NCBI GenBank assembly: GCA_902806565.1
Contig: CADCXA010000041.1
Coordinates: forward strand, 1 to 64,000
Direction of reading: 5' to 3'
DNA from: Hypoxylon rubiginosum
Taxonomy: Eukaryota > Ascomycota > Sordariomycetes > Xylariales > Hypoxylaceae
Length of the DNA: 64,000 nt
The notes under the pieces are model-generated. The model was not told the origin of the DNA, made no database searches, and saw only the letters and a program-made list of their open reading frames with translations. The translations under genes and the position numbers were made by a program. This document shows positions 14,684 to 26,978 of this stretch, one piece after another. Position 1 is the stretch's first letter. Every line of letters starts with the position of its first letter.

Positions 14684-17607
14684 AATTTTTTAAATAATAA
14701 TATTATTAGTTACTAATAATATAATAATTAAAATAAAATTAATATTTTAAAAGTTTTTAAAATATAAAAAATATAAAATATTTTTATTAAATATATTATT
14801 ATAAAGTTAAATATTTTTAATTATAATATAATAAATATATATTATAAAAATATAATTAATATTATTATAATTTAAAACAGAAAAAAAAATGGTTTTATAT
14901 ATTTAAAATATTTAAAATATTTAATATTAATTATTAATTTTATAATAAAATTAAATTAATTAGATTTTAATTTAACGATTTTAATATTAATAATATTTAC
15001 TGGTTATATAAAATTTTTAAAATAAAAATTCAATAAAAATTTATATAAAATATAAAATAAATTTATTATAAAAAAAAAACCTTAATATTATAAACTAAAA
15101 ATAATTTTAAAATTAAAATTATAATAAATATAATATTTACCAAGTTTAATAAAAATATAAGATATTTATATAAATTGTTTTAATATTTATAATATTAAAT
15201 AAAAATTAAATAATTTATTAAATATTATTTTTAAATTATATTATAATAATTTTTTATTAAAAAATATAAACATAGTTTTAAAATTTTTTATAATAATAAA
15301 AAATATTGAAAATATATTTATATTTACTTTTAAAAATTATTTAACTTTTTTAAATATATATCTATTTATTTTTAATTTTTATATATTTTATAATCTTTTA
15401 AAAATAACGTGTATTTAATTTTATATAATATTTAAATGTTTTTTTTTATTTCTTTTAAACGGTATTAACACGCGATTTAACCGATATTAATTTTTAATTA
15501 ATTTAAATTTATTAATTTTTCTTATATAATATTAAAAGGTTTTTTTACTTTTTTTAAATTTTAAAAAGTCCCTTAGTTTTAATAAGTTTTTAATTTTTAA
15601 AAGCTTTTTTAGTTTTATTTTTTTTAGTTTTTTATTAAAAATCTAATTTATTTATTAAGTTTTTATTATAATAATTATTATTATTAAATTAAAAAAATAA
15701 CTATAAAAACTAATAAATAAAAATAAAGTTAATAATAATAATAATAATTAATATATTAATTTTAATTTATATAATTAATAAATATTTAATATAACTTATT
15801 TTAATTTTTTTAAACTTAATTAAAACCTTTTTATAATTTTAAATTAAATATAAATAAATTACTTTTTAATTTTATTTTATTTATTTAAATATATTTTATA
15901 TATTAATAAATATAATAATTAGTTTTTATTTATCGGGAATATAATTACTTATAAATAACTTATATGTTATTATATATATATAGTTATATATATATAATTA
16001 ATTTTATATATATTTTCCTTGTTTATTACTTTTAATAAACTTATTTTTTTTCTAGTAATTAATTAAGTTTTATTAGTTTATTTTCGTATTTTACTTCGCT
16101 TATATTTCACACCACTTATTTACTAATAAATATATTGTTTTTTTAATATTATTAATAAATAATATAAAATTAAACAAATTTATATAATAAGTTTTAATTT
16201 AAATTAAAAATATAAAAGTTAATATTATTATTATTTAAATAATAATAAATAAAAATATATTTAAAATCTTATTAATAATTTAATAAGTTTTTTTAAAATA
16301 AATTATTATTTTTAATATATAATATATAAATTAAAATTATTATTTTAAAGAAATTAAATTAAATATAATATTAATTATTAATTATAAAAATAAGTTAAAA
16401 AAGGGTTTTTAAATTAAATAAAGTTTTAATTATTTTTAATTATTTATATATAAATATATAATATTATTTTATTTTAATATTTAAATATTATATATATTAA
16501 TAATTATTATAATAATAATAATAAAATATATAATAAAAATTTAAACTTAAATAATAATATTTAATTTTTATAATAATTATTATAAAATAACTAAAAATAA
16601 ATAACATATTTATAATTATTTTTATATTAATATTAATTTATAGTATTTTATTATTAGTATTTAATAAAAAGATTATACTTATAATAAAATAAAAACCTAT
16701 TAATATTTCTTTTAAAAAAAAATTAAAAAAATTAAAAATTATTATTAATTAAATACTTATCATTATTTTAAATTTTAACAATTAAATATAAAATAAATCT
16801 TTTTTTAAAAAATATAAAAACAAGTTAAATTATTAATAAAAAATATTATTAAATTAATAAAATATATTATAAAAACCATATTATTCATTTATAATATTAA
16901 TATTATAAATATTAATTTATAATAATTTATTATTATATAATTAAACTTTATAATATTTAATAAAATTTAATTATATTTTAAAAAAAAAATAAAAAAACTT
17001 TTAGTTTAAAACTAAAAATAATTATTAAAAATTATTAAATTTTAATAACTATTAACTAAATTTTTTATTTATATTTATTTTAAACTTTTAAATATATTTA
17101 AGCTAGTAAAATATTTTTAAATTAATTTTCTTTTAAAAATTAACAACGTTTTAAAAAATAATATAATTAATATATATAATTAAATTTATTTATATAAAGA
17201 TTAAAAATTATTTTAAACTATTTATAAACTTTTTTATATTTTATATAAGTTTTAATAAAATTATATATATTTATTTAATAAAATTATTATAAAAATAAAT
17301 AATATATAATAATAAAAAACTAGTTTTAATTAAAAATAAATTTTAATAAAATTTATATAAATATTAAAATATAATAATATATATTAATTAAAAATAAAAG
17401 AAATAATTAAAATTAAAATAAATATATAAAACTTTTTAAAAATAAAATAATAAATAAAAAATTTAAATAAAAAATTAAAAAGTTTAATAAAAAAATATAA
17501 CTTATATTTTTTTAATTAATATTTTTAAAAGTTATTATAATAATATATTTTATTATAAAAAAAAATAAAAAAAAAAGCTAATTAAAAAAAACCATATATT
17601 ATAATTT

Positions 17608-17826
17608 ATAAAATAATATAAATAAAATTATTATATAAAATAATATATATAAAACCTTAAGTTTTATATATAATTATAAAATTTAAACCTTATATTATAT
17701 ATTTATAATTTAAATTAATTAAAAAAAGTTTATTTTTTTTATAATATTAGTTTTTATTTTTGTTTTTATTATTATTTTAATTATATAGTTTTATTTTTTT
17801 CTTTTTTTTATTACCTTATTTATTAA
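17608..17826 (+). repeat. LTR of the second family, third copy
   Basis: Aligned with the copies at 11541 and 12541 and preceded by an A-rich purine tract. The end has diverged to TTACCTTATTTATTAATA. Confidence 0.72.
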
Positions 17827-18572
17827 TATAATTAATTATATAAATATATATTTAAATAAATATTAAAAAGAAATTAATTATAATTCAATTAAAATATAAA
17901 AATAAAATATAAATATTTTTTATTTTATTTTTTATTTTATTTTTATTTTACTTTTTATTTTATTTTTAAAAATCTTTTTTTTTAAAATTTTTTTTTTTTT
18001 TTAGTTTATATTACTAATAAAAAAATTAGAATTTATATAAAATTTAATATTAAATTAAATTAATAATAACTTTTAATTTTAAAAAAAAATCTTTTTTATA
18101 AAATATAAAAAAATAAAAAAAATAATATAAACTTAAATTTATTAACTATTAAATTATAATTAATAAATATTAAAATTAAATTTATTAAATTATAAGGTTA
18201 AAAAAATAATATTAATTATAAAAACAATTTTTACTTAAGAAAAATAAGTTTTTATAACTTATTTAAATTTTATATTAAAAAAGAATTTAGTTTTTTTTTT
18301 TAAAAAAAACATGTTTTTAATAAATAATATAATTAAAATAATATTAATTTTAATAAAAAGAAATTAAAAAATCTTTTAGAACTTTTTTTAAAATAATATA
18401 TATTATTTATTATAAATTAATAACATTTAATATTAATTAAAATTATAATTAAATAAAATAATTACTTATATTAAATAATATATATTATTTATTATTATTT
18501 AAACTTTAATTTAAATTTTAATAAATAAATTAAAAATATTAAATTATTTAATTTAATAATTTTTTATATAAT

Positions 18573-19996
18573 ATTATAATAAAATATAGCTTTAATATTT
18601 TATAATTAAAAAGTATTATAAGTAATAATAAATATAAAAAATATATTAAAAATATATTAATTAATATAAATATTTAATTAGTATTAAAAATATTATATAT
18701 AATAAAAATAATATTTAAAAAAAGGTTGTTTTAATGTTTTTAAGTAAATTATATAATAAGTTTAAGTTATATATAATTTAAAATATTATATAATATTTTA
18801 ATATTTTAATATTTTAATTTTATTATAGTTTTTTTTTATAATAATAATAAGTTTTTATTAAATTAAAATAATATAAAATAAATAAATAAATATATAAGTA
18901 ATTAAATTTATAATTATTAAGTTTAAATAAGCTTTAAAAAAAAGATTTTTTAAAATATATATATTAATAGTTTTTTTATAGTTTTTTTTTTATACTTTAT
19001 ATTTATACTTTTTTATATATAATTAATGTTTTAATTAATTTAATATTATTTTAGATTTTTTTTTAAAATTTTAATATTTTAATATTTTAAACTTAAATTT
19101 AAATTTAAACTTAAATTTATAAATTTAAATTTATAAACTTAAATATAAATTTAAAAAAGTAATTATATAAAGTTTTTTAAACTTTAAAATTGTTTTTTTA
19201 TATTTAATTTTTACTTAATATTTTATTTAGTATTTTATATAATATTTTATATAATATTTTATATAATATTTTATTTAAATTTTTAAGTATTTAATATTTT
19301 TATAATTAGTATTTTAATAATTAAGATTTTATAAGTTTTAATCAATTAATATTTTATAATTAATATTTTATTTAATATTTTAATAATTAAAATTTTATAT
19401 AATTAAAATAACTAATAATAATATATATAAGTTAATTAATATTATATTAATTTAACTAGTAAATATTATATTAATTTAATTAATAAATATTATAAATAAT
19501 TTTACTTGTAAAAATTTAAGGATTTTTTAACATATAAATATTTTAACGTAAATATTTTAATATAATAAAAAAAATATTAATAAAAAAAAAAAAAGGTTTT
19601 AAAGCTTTTATATTTAAAAGCTTATAATATTTAATTTAATTAATATAATAGTAAGTTATTATATTAATTAAAATAAATATAAAATAAAAATAAACGATTT
19701 TTTTAAAATTATAATTATATAAATTTAAATTTAAATTAAATATTAATTATAATAAAATATAGTTTTAATATTATATAATTAAAAAATAATAAGTAATAAT
19801 AAATATAAAAAATATATTAAAAATATATTAATTAATATAAATATTTAATTAATATTAAAATATTATATATAATAAAAATAATATTTAAAAGAAAGTTATT
19901 TTAATGTTTTTAAATAAGTTATATAATAAGTTTAAGTTATATATAACTTAAAATATTACGTAATATTTTAATATTTTAATATTTTAATTTTATTAT
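18573..19996. repeat. direct-repeat pair, about 250 bp, 1.17 kb apart
   Basis: 18573-18827 matches 19746-19996 in the same orientation. Shared stretches include ATTATAATAAAATATAG at the start, AAATATATTAAAAATATATT inside, and ATATTTTAATATTTTAATTT at the end. The copies are more alike than the other repeat pairs here. It could be a small LTR-bounded element or a tandem segmental duplication; nothing coding can be seen between the copies. Confidence 0.65.
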
Positions 19997-22799
19997 AATA
20001 TAAATACTTTTTTATAAAATAATATTTTTATTATTTTAAAAAAATTTAATAAATATTTTAACTTAGTTTTTTAATATTTAACTAAGTTTTTTTTATTATT
20101 ATTATTTTTAATTTAATAATAAAAACAATATATATTTTCTTAAAAATTAAAAAATTTTAAATTTTTAATAAACTTTATTAAATTTATTTAAAAAGAATTA
20201 TAATATAAAAATATATTTTTATTTTATAATATAAATTACTAAAAAAAAATATATATTATTATATTAATTATATATATAATAATATTTATAATAAAAAAAC
20301 CCACTTTTTAATTTTAATATATATTATTTAAAATTTTTAAATTTTTAAAAGGTTTATTTATATAATAAGTAAAATATTTTATAATAAATATATTTAATTA
20401 AATTATAATAAAAAAAATTTTTAATTTAAAAAAAAGAAAAATAAATTAATAATAAAGATAAAAAAAAATTAAAAAAAATTAAAAAAATATAATAATTAAA
20501 AAAAGAAAAAAAAAGAAAAATAAAAATATATAAAAATAAAAATTAAAAATAACTTTTTTATATATATATATATATAAATTAATATTTATTATTTATTTTT
20601 ATTAAAATATATACTTTAAAATTATATAACTATAAATTATAATAATTATAAATAATTATTTAATATTTAATTTTTTTTAAATATATATATTTTTTTTATA
20701 ATTTTAATAGTTATAAAAGGTATTTATTTTTATTTAAATAATTGTTTTTTATAATTATAAAGATATAAATTTAATATAAAAAGTTTATTTAATTTAATTT
20801 ATTTATATAAAAAACATTTAAAAACTAAATAATTATAAATTAATTAAATAATTAAATATTAAATATATATAAATTAATATTTTAAACTATAATTTTTATA
20901 TTTTAATTTTAAAATAATTAAGTTTTTTTATAAGTTTTTTTTATAGATTAATAAAAATTAAAAATTAAATAATAAATTTTAATAATTATTTATAAATATA
21001 AATTATATTTATTTTATAATTTATATATAATTATTTATAATATTTTTAATATATTATTTTAAATTAAAATTACTATATTTTTTTATAAGTTTTTTTTATA
21101 AATAAAAAAAGTTATTAATTAATTAATTTTATAAAAGTTTTAATAATAAATAATAAATTTTTATAATTATATTTAATTAAAAATCACTTAGTTATATTTT
21201 TAATATATAAATATTTTATAATTTTACCTTTTTTTTAAAAATTAATTTTAAATATTTAATTATATATAAAAGTATATTTTAAGTTATATTTTTTAAGTTT
21301 TTTATTTTTTTTTATTATATTTAACTTTATATTAATTATATTTATATATTTAAATAAAAAAAAATTTATAAAATTAAAATTTTTTTAATAAAATTAAATA
21401 AAAAACTTAATAATTAATATTATTATATAAAACTTATTTTATATAAATTTTAATATTAATTATATTATAATTAAATAAAAATAATAAAATGAAATAATAA
21501 AAAATAAAATTAAAAAATATAATATAATTAAAATTATAATAATAATTTATAAATATATTAATTAATATTAAAAAAATATATATATAATATTTTATTTTAT
21601 AATATAATAATTATTTAATTATAAGTTTTATTATTTATATTTTATAAAATTATTATCAGGTTTTTATTTATATTTTAATATAAAAGTTAAAAGTTTTATA
21701 TTATAGTTTAATTTATAACTTAAATATTAATTTAACTTTTTTATTTATTAATTAATTTTATTTTAATTAAAATATAATTTAAATTATGAAATTTATTTAA
21801 TTAAAAGCTTTTAATTAATATAAATATTAAGCTAGTATAAATTTAATTAATTAAATTATAAACGTTTAAATTATATTTATTTAATAAAATATAATTAATA
21901 GTTTAAGTTACGTAATTTTCTTTTAATATATTTTTATTTTTAAATATAAATAATTTTATAATTATATATTATAAAATATTATAATAAAATAAAATTAATT
22001 TATATAAGAATAAGCTTTTAAATTAATTTAATTTATAATTTATTAAGATTAAATTAATTAAGATATTTAATTATATAAAAAATATAATATTTTAAATTTT
22101 AATATTAAAAAATATAAAAGAATATTATATATTATATATATTAACATTAAATTATAATTATAAATAACTTAATAATTATATATTATATATAATTAAAACT
22201 GGTATTATTAAATTTAAAATTAAGTTAGTTTTTAAATAATATTAAATATATAATTATATATATTTATTTAATAAAATTATTAAAATATATTTACTTTAAA
22301 ATTTAAATATTATTAAATATAAAACTTCTAGTTTTTATATTAAAATATAAATAAAAGCTTAATAGTAATTTTATAAAATATAAATAATAAAACTTTTAAT
22401 TATTATTAAATTATAATTAAAATATTATTAAAATATTATTAAATTATTATTTAATTATTAATAAACTATTATTAATTTATTAAAAACTTAATATATTTAT
22501 ATAATATAAAAATTATATATATTATAATTTTATTTTATTTTATAAGTTTAATAAATTTAATAACTTTTATATTTTTATTATTTTAATGGTTTTTTATAAA
22601 TTATTAATTATTAAAACTTAATTTAATAAATATTAATTATAAATAATATATTTAATAATATAATAAAATTAAAAAAACTAACGGTACGAACTTTATTAAT
22701 TTATAATTTTTTTATAAATGTTAAATTAAAAGATAGTAAATAAGTATAAAGTTAAAACCATTAGTAGTTGTAAAAAATAAAAGGTATATAATATAACCA

Positions 22800-23467
22800 G
22801 GTTAAAATCCGCTTCAAATATACACGTCCTTCCCACGTGCAATTTTCCTGCGGATGTTCTCTGACCATCCAAGCAGACTCACCTCGAATGCCGTTAGTAT
22901 GCCCTTTGTTTGTCATTGACTTTTTGCAGCTCTGGACTTACGCAAGGGCGCAAGGGAGTGGTTATACGGTGTCAAGTTGTAAATATCAAGCTCTTTGCGG
23001 GGGCGGGGATCTAGAAAAGAGGGAGTTGAACCAATCATAAGGACAGGAATCTTTGATAAGTGGGACCGCTAATAGGGTCAAAGGGGAGAGAACAAGCTGC
23101 CAGGGAGAAGACAACACCTATCCCCCTATTAAACCCATAACTGATGATATGTCAGGCATCTCCCTTAATCCTCCAATGCCGTTTGAATAATGTTGTTGGC
23201 TGTACGAATCAACTCATCAACGCGTCACAGAGCCTTAGTTAAACCACTAGAATGGGTGCTTGATCCAGGTAGTCAGCTTACAGCTGAGTCTGTTGGTTCC
23301 GTTGTACCACCTACCCCCTAGTAGTAGAGACTGCGGCATACGATGGAAGGCCTTTGTTCAAACCGATCCAACATAGGAAGCTTTTCAACTGTAAGATCGA
23401 CTTGCCAAGGATTTTCTTCATTTAATCATTAACCAACCCTAAAGTAATCTATTCAAGCCAATTCCAT
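22800..23467. other. gene-free margin of first island
   Basis: Normal-composition DNA between the AT block and the alpha/beta hydrolase gene. An ORF of 67 codons at 22837-23040 has no recognisable feature and is not called. The last 100 bp presumably hold the hydrolase promoter and 5'UTR. I see no RNA gene or repeat. Confidence 0.5.
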
Positions 23468-24516
23468 ATGCCCACCGTTACTCTCCCTTCGAAGCCAAAC
23501 GCCCCTGTCGCGTATGAGCTTTTTCAGGAGATGCGACTAGCAATCTCCTTGTCGTCTGTCTCAATGGTCTTGGACTCCCACAGGCCGTTTGGAAACCGAC
23601 TATTGAACTCTTCCAGCAGTCGAGTCTCTCTCCGAAGCCATGGATACTTACGTACGACCGCTATGGTCAGGGCGCTTCTCCGAGAGATCCGCGTGAAAGT
23701 TGGCCGGACAAGGATCCCGGCTATGCGCACACGCTGGACGATGTCAACGACGATCTCCACGAGTTGATTCAGGCTCTATCACCCGATCGTTGCTCACGCA
23801 TCGTCTTCATGAACAACAGCATAGGCGCACACGTCGCACGAAGATATGCTGACAGGTAATGGGGGCAGCCTGGATCTCTCTGTTAGCGCTGTGACTAACG
23901 ACTTGCATCTGAGCTAGATACCCTAAAATTGTCGAAGGAATCCTGTTCCTTGACTCTAACCCCGGAAACACTGATTACGCAACTATTTGGCCGAATCCGA
24001 AAGACCCGTCCTTCAATCTGGAGCAGATGACCCCACCGGGCACCTCGCTCGATGTGTACGAAGCTGCCTACACCAAGATGATAGCCATATTTGCATCGGA
24101 TGAAAAGAACAATGAAGGGTTTGACCGGAGGGACATCAAGAATGTTCTACCAGATCCATCGAAACCAAAACTCAGGGGATCGAAGACTTCGGATAAAGGA
24201 CCCTGGGTAACCGTCGTGGGCCATGAGCTCGAACAATTCTCAAAGGAGGAGTGGACAATGATGAAGGTCCCTTTGGGCATGGCGGCGATGTATACTCAAC
24301 CGTAAGTGGACGCTTGTCCCTCAATCGAGCATTTTACTAAGATGGAACAGCATGTGGGAGAAGTACAATGAGGGACTCTGTGGGCTCACTGATCCAGACA
24401 GGGCGAGGGGGCCACTTATTGCGCCAAAGTCCGGACACTTTATCCAAAAGGATAACCCGTCATTTGTCGCCGAACAGCTGGAAGACCTCATCAAGAAGGT
24501 TGAAGGTTTTCACTGA
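23468..24516 (+). pseudogene. alpha/beta hydrolase, three exons, one-base frameshift
   Basis: Exons 23468-23855, 23918-24301 and 24351-24516 join in frame. The introns are 62 and 49 nt, with CTAAC and TTACTAAG branch sites. The product is a serine alpha/beta hydrolase: DRYGQGASPRDP in the N-terminal half, the nucleophile elbow NNSIGA (position of GxSxG), and near the end the catalytic-histidine segment SGHFIQKDNP. After the start the frame reads to YELF, but all family-like sequence downstream (GDATSNLL onward) lies in another frame. The break falls in a run of five T at 23520-23524, where a sixth T would rejoin the frames, so the fault is either a real recent inactivation or a base-call error. 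Acyl-ester hydrolases of this kind often sit in fungal metabolite clusters; the substrate is unknown. Confidence 0.75.
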
Positions 24517-25100
24517 CTACCTACCTTCTAGAGTACCTAGGGTAGCATAGTAACAGTACCCTTTCCGTATAACTTGTGAAAAAGATCAGACCGAAAGTGG
24601 CATAAATTATGAAAACTATTATCGTAAGTAGAAAAGTACATACCAAAGGTGCCTGATACCCTCGTCACGGAGAATAGACAAGTACTTCACGGTCAGAAGC
24701 TCAAACCCACCTGGTCGACCACCTATCTAGGGGGTATTTATGATGAAAAAAGGTGGCTTCAAAGAAGACTGAATATGGCAAGTACCTGGCTACACATAGG
24801 CATATTCCTGAGCTGTATCTAGGAGATAGGTACCTACCTAGGTGGTACCTAGGAATATGTGTGCTTGGAATATGACGTAGGAGTATGCTTCCTCGATAAA
24901 CATCAATGCAAATGTCTCACACTTCAAAGGTTTACTATAGGATGTGCACAGGTAAGTTTTATTATGTCAGCACCTACGGCCACTGAGTGTTGGTCTGCTT
25001 TTATGCATGGTGGTTACCTCACAACGGCACCTCCAGAAAAGGGGCTAAGACGGTTGGCGGTTCATAGCGGAGCGATCCCCACCAACTCTTTTCGTTATCA
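24517..25100. other. gene-free stretch with TACCTAGGTA-type motifs
   Basis: There is no convincing gene. It holds several copies of a short palindrome-rich motif built from ACCTAGGT and TACCTACC (about 24520-24545 and 24825-24855), which recurs through the islands. The ORF 24859-25110 has no recognisable domain and adjoins the FAD-oxidase pseudogene. Confidence 0.5.
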
Positions 25101-25860
25101 TGAGCCTTAATTCCTCAGTGTTTATGCCGCCCGAAATTCATTCGATCAACTCACTAGTGCATTTGATCCTTTCTTCAAGTTGACAAGTCTGGTGAACGTC
25201 ATGTTGCCTACCACAAATGGCACCATCTCATCGCTGGTTAAAACACTCGACCAGTTTCACCCACCCTAAACTTGAAAGTAAGGTGCTCGAGTTCCTCACC
25301 ATCAATGACATACTAAGTTCATGTAGACGTTCTGTTGGAACAGTAACCACCAAAGTCTCCTACGACTTGTATGCGGACATTTACGCAATGTGGCGAGGCC
25401 TAACCAAGTACTTGGTGGAACGCATTGATCTACATTTCACTATCCAGCCCGTGTCGAGAAACTGTGTCCAGGCTGGTGAATACTGTTGAGGCAACACTTT
25501 GGGGCTGGAAAAGATCCCGCAGTGCTGTAAGATGCTACAGAAAATATGATTTGTTATCCTACTGCCAGAAGCTAACATGGTGTAGGGTTTGTTTTTACGG
25601 CGGAGTGGGAATCTGACGTGAATGATGCGGCTATCCAGGGAGCACTTGTTACGATAGTGGAGCGAGCAGATAAGCTAGCTATGGAGAGAGAACTGTTACT
25701 AGACTATCGTAGTATGACCTTCGCACACTCGTCACAAAACGTATTGCGCAGCTATGGTATAGAGAGCGTAAGGAGATTACAGGAAACAGCAGGCGAATAT
25801 GATCCCAAGGGACTGTTCCAGGATCTGAAAAACAGTAGTTTCCTCTTACGCAGCCTCTAA
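25100..25860 (+). pseudogene. FAD-linked oxidase (BBE-type), C-terminal remnant
   Basis: The fragments fit the C-terminal half of fungal FAD-binding PCMH/berberine-bridge oxidoreductases. One frame gives a segment with AFDPFFKLTSLVN and PTTNGTISSLV. After a frameshift near 25260 comes LYADIYAMWRGLTKYL, LHFTIQPVSR and GNTLGLEKIPQCW. A still-consistent intron (25527-25585, GTAAGA...TGTAG, branch GCTAAC) joins to FVFTAEWESDVNDAAI, and the end is the family's typical SYGIESVRRLQ...YDPKGLFQ. Defects: loss of the N-terminal FAD-binding half including the flavin-attachment region, the frameshift, and an in-frame TGA at 25486-25488. The intact 3' exon (about 25586-25860) shows the decay is not old everywhere. 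It lies 0.6 kb from the hydrolase gene, as expected for former cluster partners. Confidence 0.72.
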
Positions 25861-26014
25861 GTCATCAGCCACCTTTATATGAGAAGACTTTCTTGTATCT
25901 AGATCTAGATGGAGGGAGTCATGACAATCTAAGAAAGAACAGAGACCCTGGTAAAGGTAAAGATGGATACGTCATATGAAGGACTCAGATTTGTAACTCG
26001 AGAGCTGTTTAGTA

Positions 26015-26549
26015 AGTACCATAGCGGCAAAGTGTGGTTACATGGAATCATTTTGAGCACCTAAAATCATTTACAAAAAAAATTATACACTTCAGGAAAA
26101 ATCATTCTAATTTTCAAAATGATTCTAATAATAAATTTCAATTCTTAAAAAGAGAAATCCTTTTTCTTATTTTCTATTCTATTTTATTTTATTTTATGTT
26201 ATTTATTTTTATTTTTTATTTTTTTTATTATATTTTTTTTTACTACGTGGAGGAATCGAACCATGGTCTAACTTATGTGTTTTATGTTATTACTAAGTGG
26301 GCTATCTTTACAAATTAATAATAAGGTTTGGTTATTTGGTAATATAAGGGAGGTGTGGTCTTGTTGCCTAGGAGATTTTTGCTTAAGAATGGAATCATTC
26401 TGAGATACGAGGCCATTTTGAGAGCAAAAAATCATCTTTTAAGCAGGATGATTCTTATAAATAAAACCATTACGTCTTATTTGGCCCTGGGGAATCATTT
26501 CGACCTCAAAAAATCATTTTATGTTTACACACTTTGCCGCTATGGTACC
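26015..26549. mobile_element. MITE-like DNA transposon, 535 bp, TA-flanked
   Basis: The terminal inverted repeats start AGTACCATAGCGGCAAAG on the left and GGTACCATAGCGGCAAAG on the right (reverse complement). Twenty-one bases (GTACC to GTGTG) are identical, followed by weaker matching to about 48 bp. Both ends are flanked by TA (26013-26014 and 26550-26551), the target duplication of Tc1/mariner elements. No transposase fits in 535 bp, so it is non-autonomous. The interior has repeated AATCATT/AATGATT motifs, a tRNA-like block and an A/T tract. Ordinary MITE biology is expected; the enclosed tRNA-like piece is unusual. Confidence 0.82.
26160..26310 (-). mobile_element. tRNA-like head with A-rich tail (SINE-like), inside the MITE
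   Basis: On the minus strand TAGCCCACTTAGTA (26291-26304) resembles a Pol III A box/D arm, and GGTTCGATTCC (26253-26263) is an exact B box/T-loop match, at tRNA-like spacing. Directly after it runs an A-rich tail, on the minus strand from about 26245 down to 26165. The T stem does not pair (CATGG against CCTCC) and the acceptor arm is missing, so this is not a working tRNA. A retroposed tRNA-derived SINE head or tRNA pseudogene is the simplest reading. Confidence 0.5.
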
Positions 26550-26978
26550 TAGGTAGCCATCCATCCGATTCTACAAGCCTTTGTACCTACCAGATACCTG
26601 TGAATGATTTAACAGCCATTAGAGAGATTAGGGGTGTGACTCATGACCCGAGCCGTCTAATTAATATCTGCTTGGTAACTATCATCTGATAAACATAAAA
26701 AGTGGTTATAAATTCATCGCTCCCCGGAAGATGTTTTCAAGCATTTCTTAATCTTGACCATTGACACCCATAAATACAAAACAGACTACTCCAACCAATT
26801 TCAACTTACCGAGAAAATATCGCCATTTTATCTCGCCTGATACGACAACCCACCGTTCGAGTATAACTGACCCAAGCCCCCCAGGTCTGATAGGGTTGTC
26901 ACATAACACTAGCCTTCACGGATAAGCAAGCATACCTAGTACCTATCGACCCAAAATCAATCCGTAGCAAAATTCGCC

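Larger units (their letters stand above)
12541..17826 (+). mobile_element. RIPed LTR retrotransposon, about 5.3 kb
   Basis: Direct repeats 12541-12754 and 17608-17826 bound an A-rich interior. A purine tract of A runs with single G or T breaks (about 17557-17577) lies just upstream of the right copy, in polypurine-tract position, which favours plus orientation. A similar tract also precedes the left copy (12514-12532), so the left copy may once have been the 3' LTR of another element starting at 11541. The 5.3 kb size suits Ty1/Copia, but no protein motif survives to prove it. Confidence 0.7.
1..22800. repeat. AT-only isochore of RIP-degraded transposons
   Basis: The stretch is almost wholly A and T, with isolated C or G. 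CpA and TpG are rare while TpA is everywhere, which is the product expected of repeat-induced point mutation (C to T in CpA on both strands). No six-frame reading frame of useful length survives. Long direct repeats inside it (listed separately) show it is built from several, partly nested LTR retrotransposons. The change to normal composition is sharp, near 22780-22810. The left end lies outside the window. Confidence 0.93.

Noticed and set aside
1..22800. AT-rich block as mitochondrial DNA or a centromere
   Set aside because: There are no mitochondrial gene frames, and ordinary nuclear genes with spliceosomal introns follow directly. A centromere cannot be excluded, but LTR pairs and RIP explain the block.
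22837..23040. 67-codon plus-strand ORF
   Set aside because: No domain, no intron signals and no coding bias; it lies at the block edge.
26240..26320. A functional tRNA gene in the MITE
   Set aside because: The T stem does not pair and no acceptor stem can be formed, although the B box is exact.
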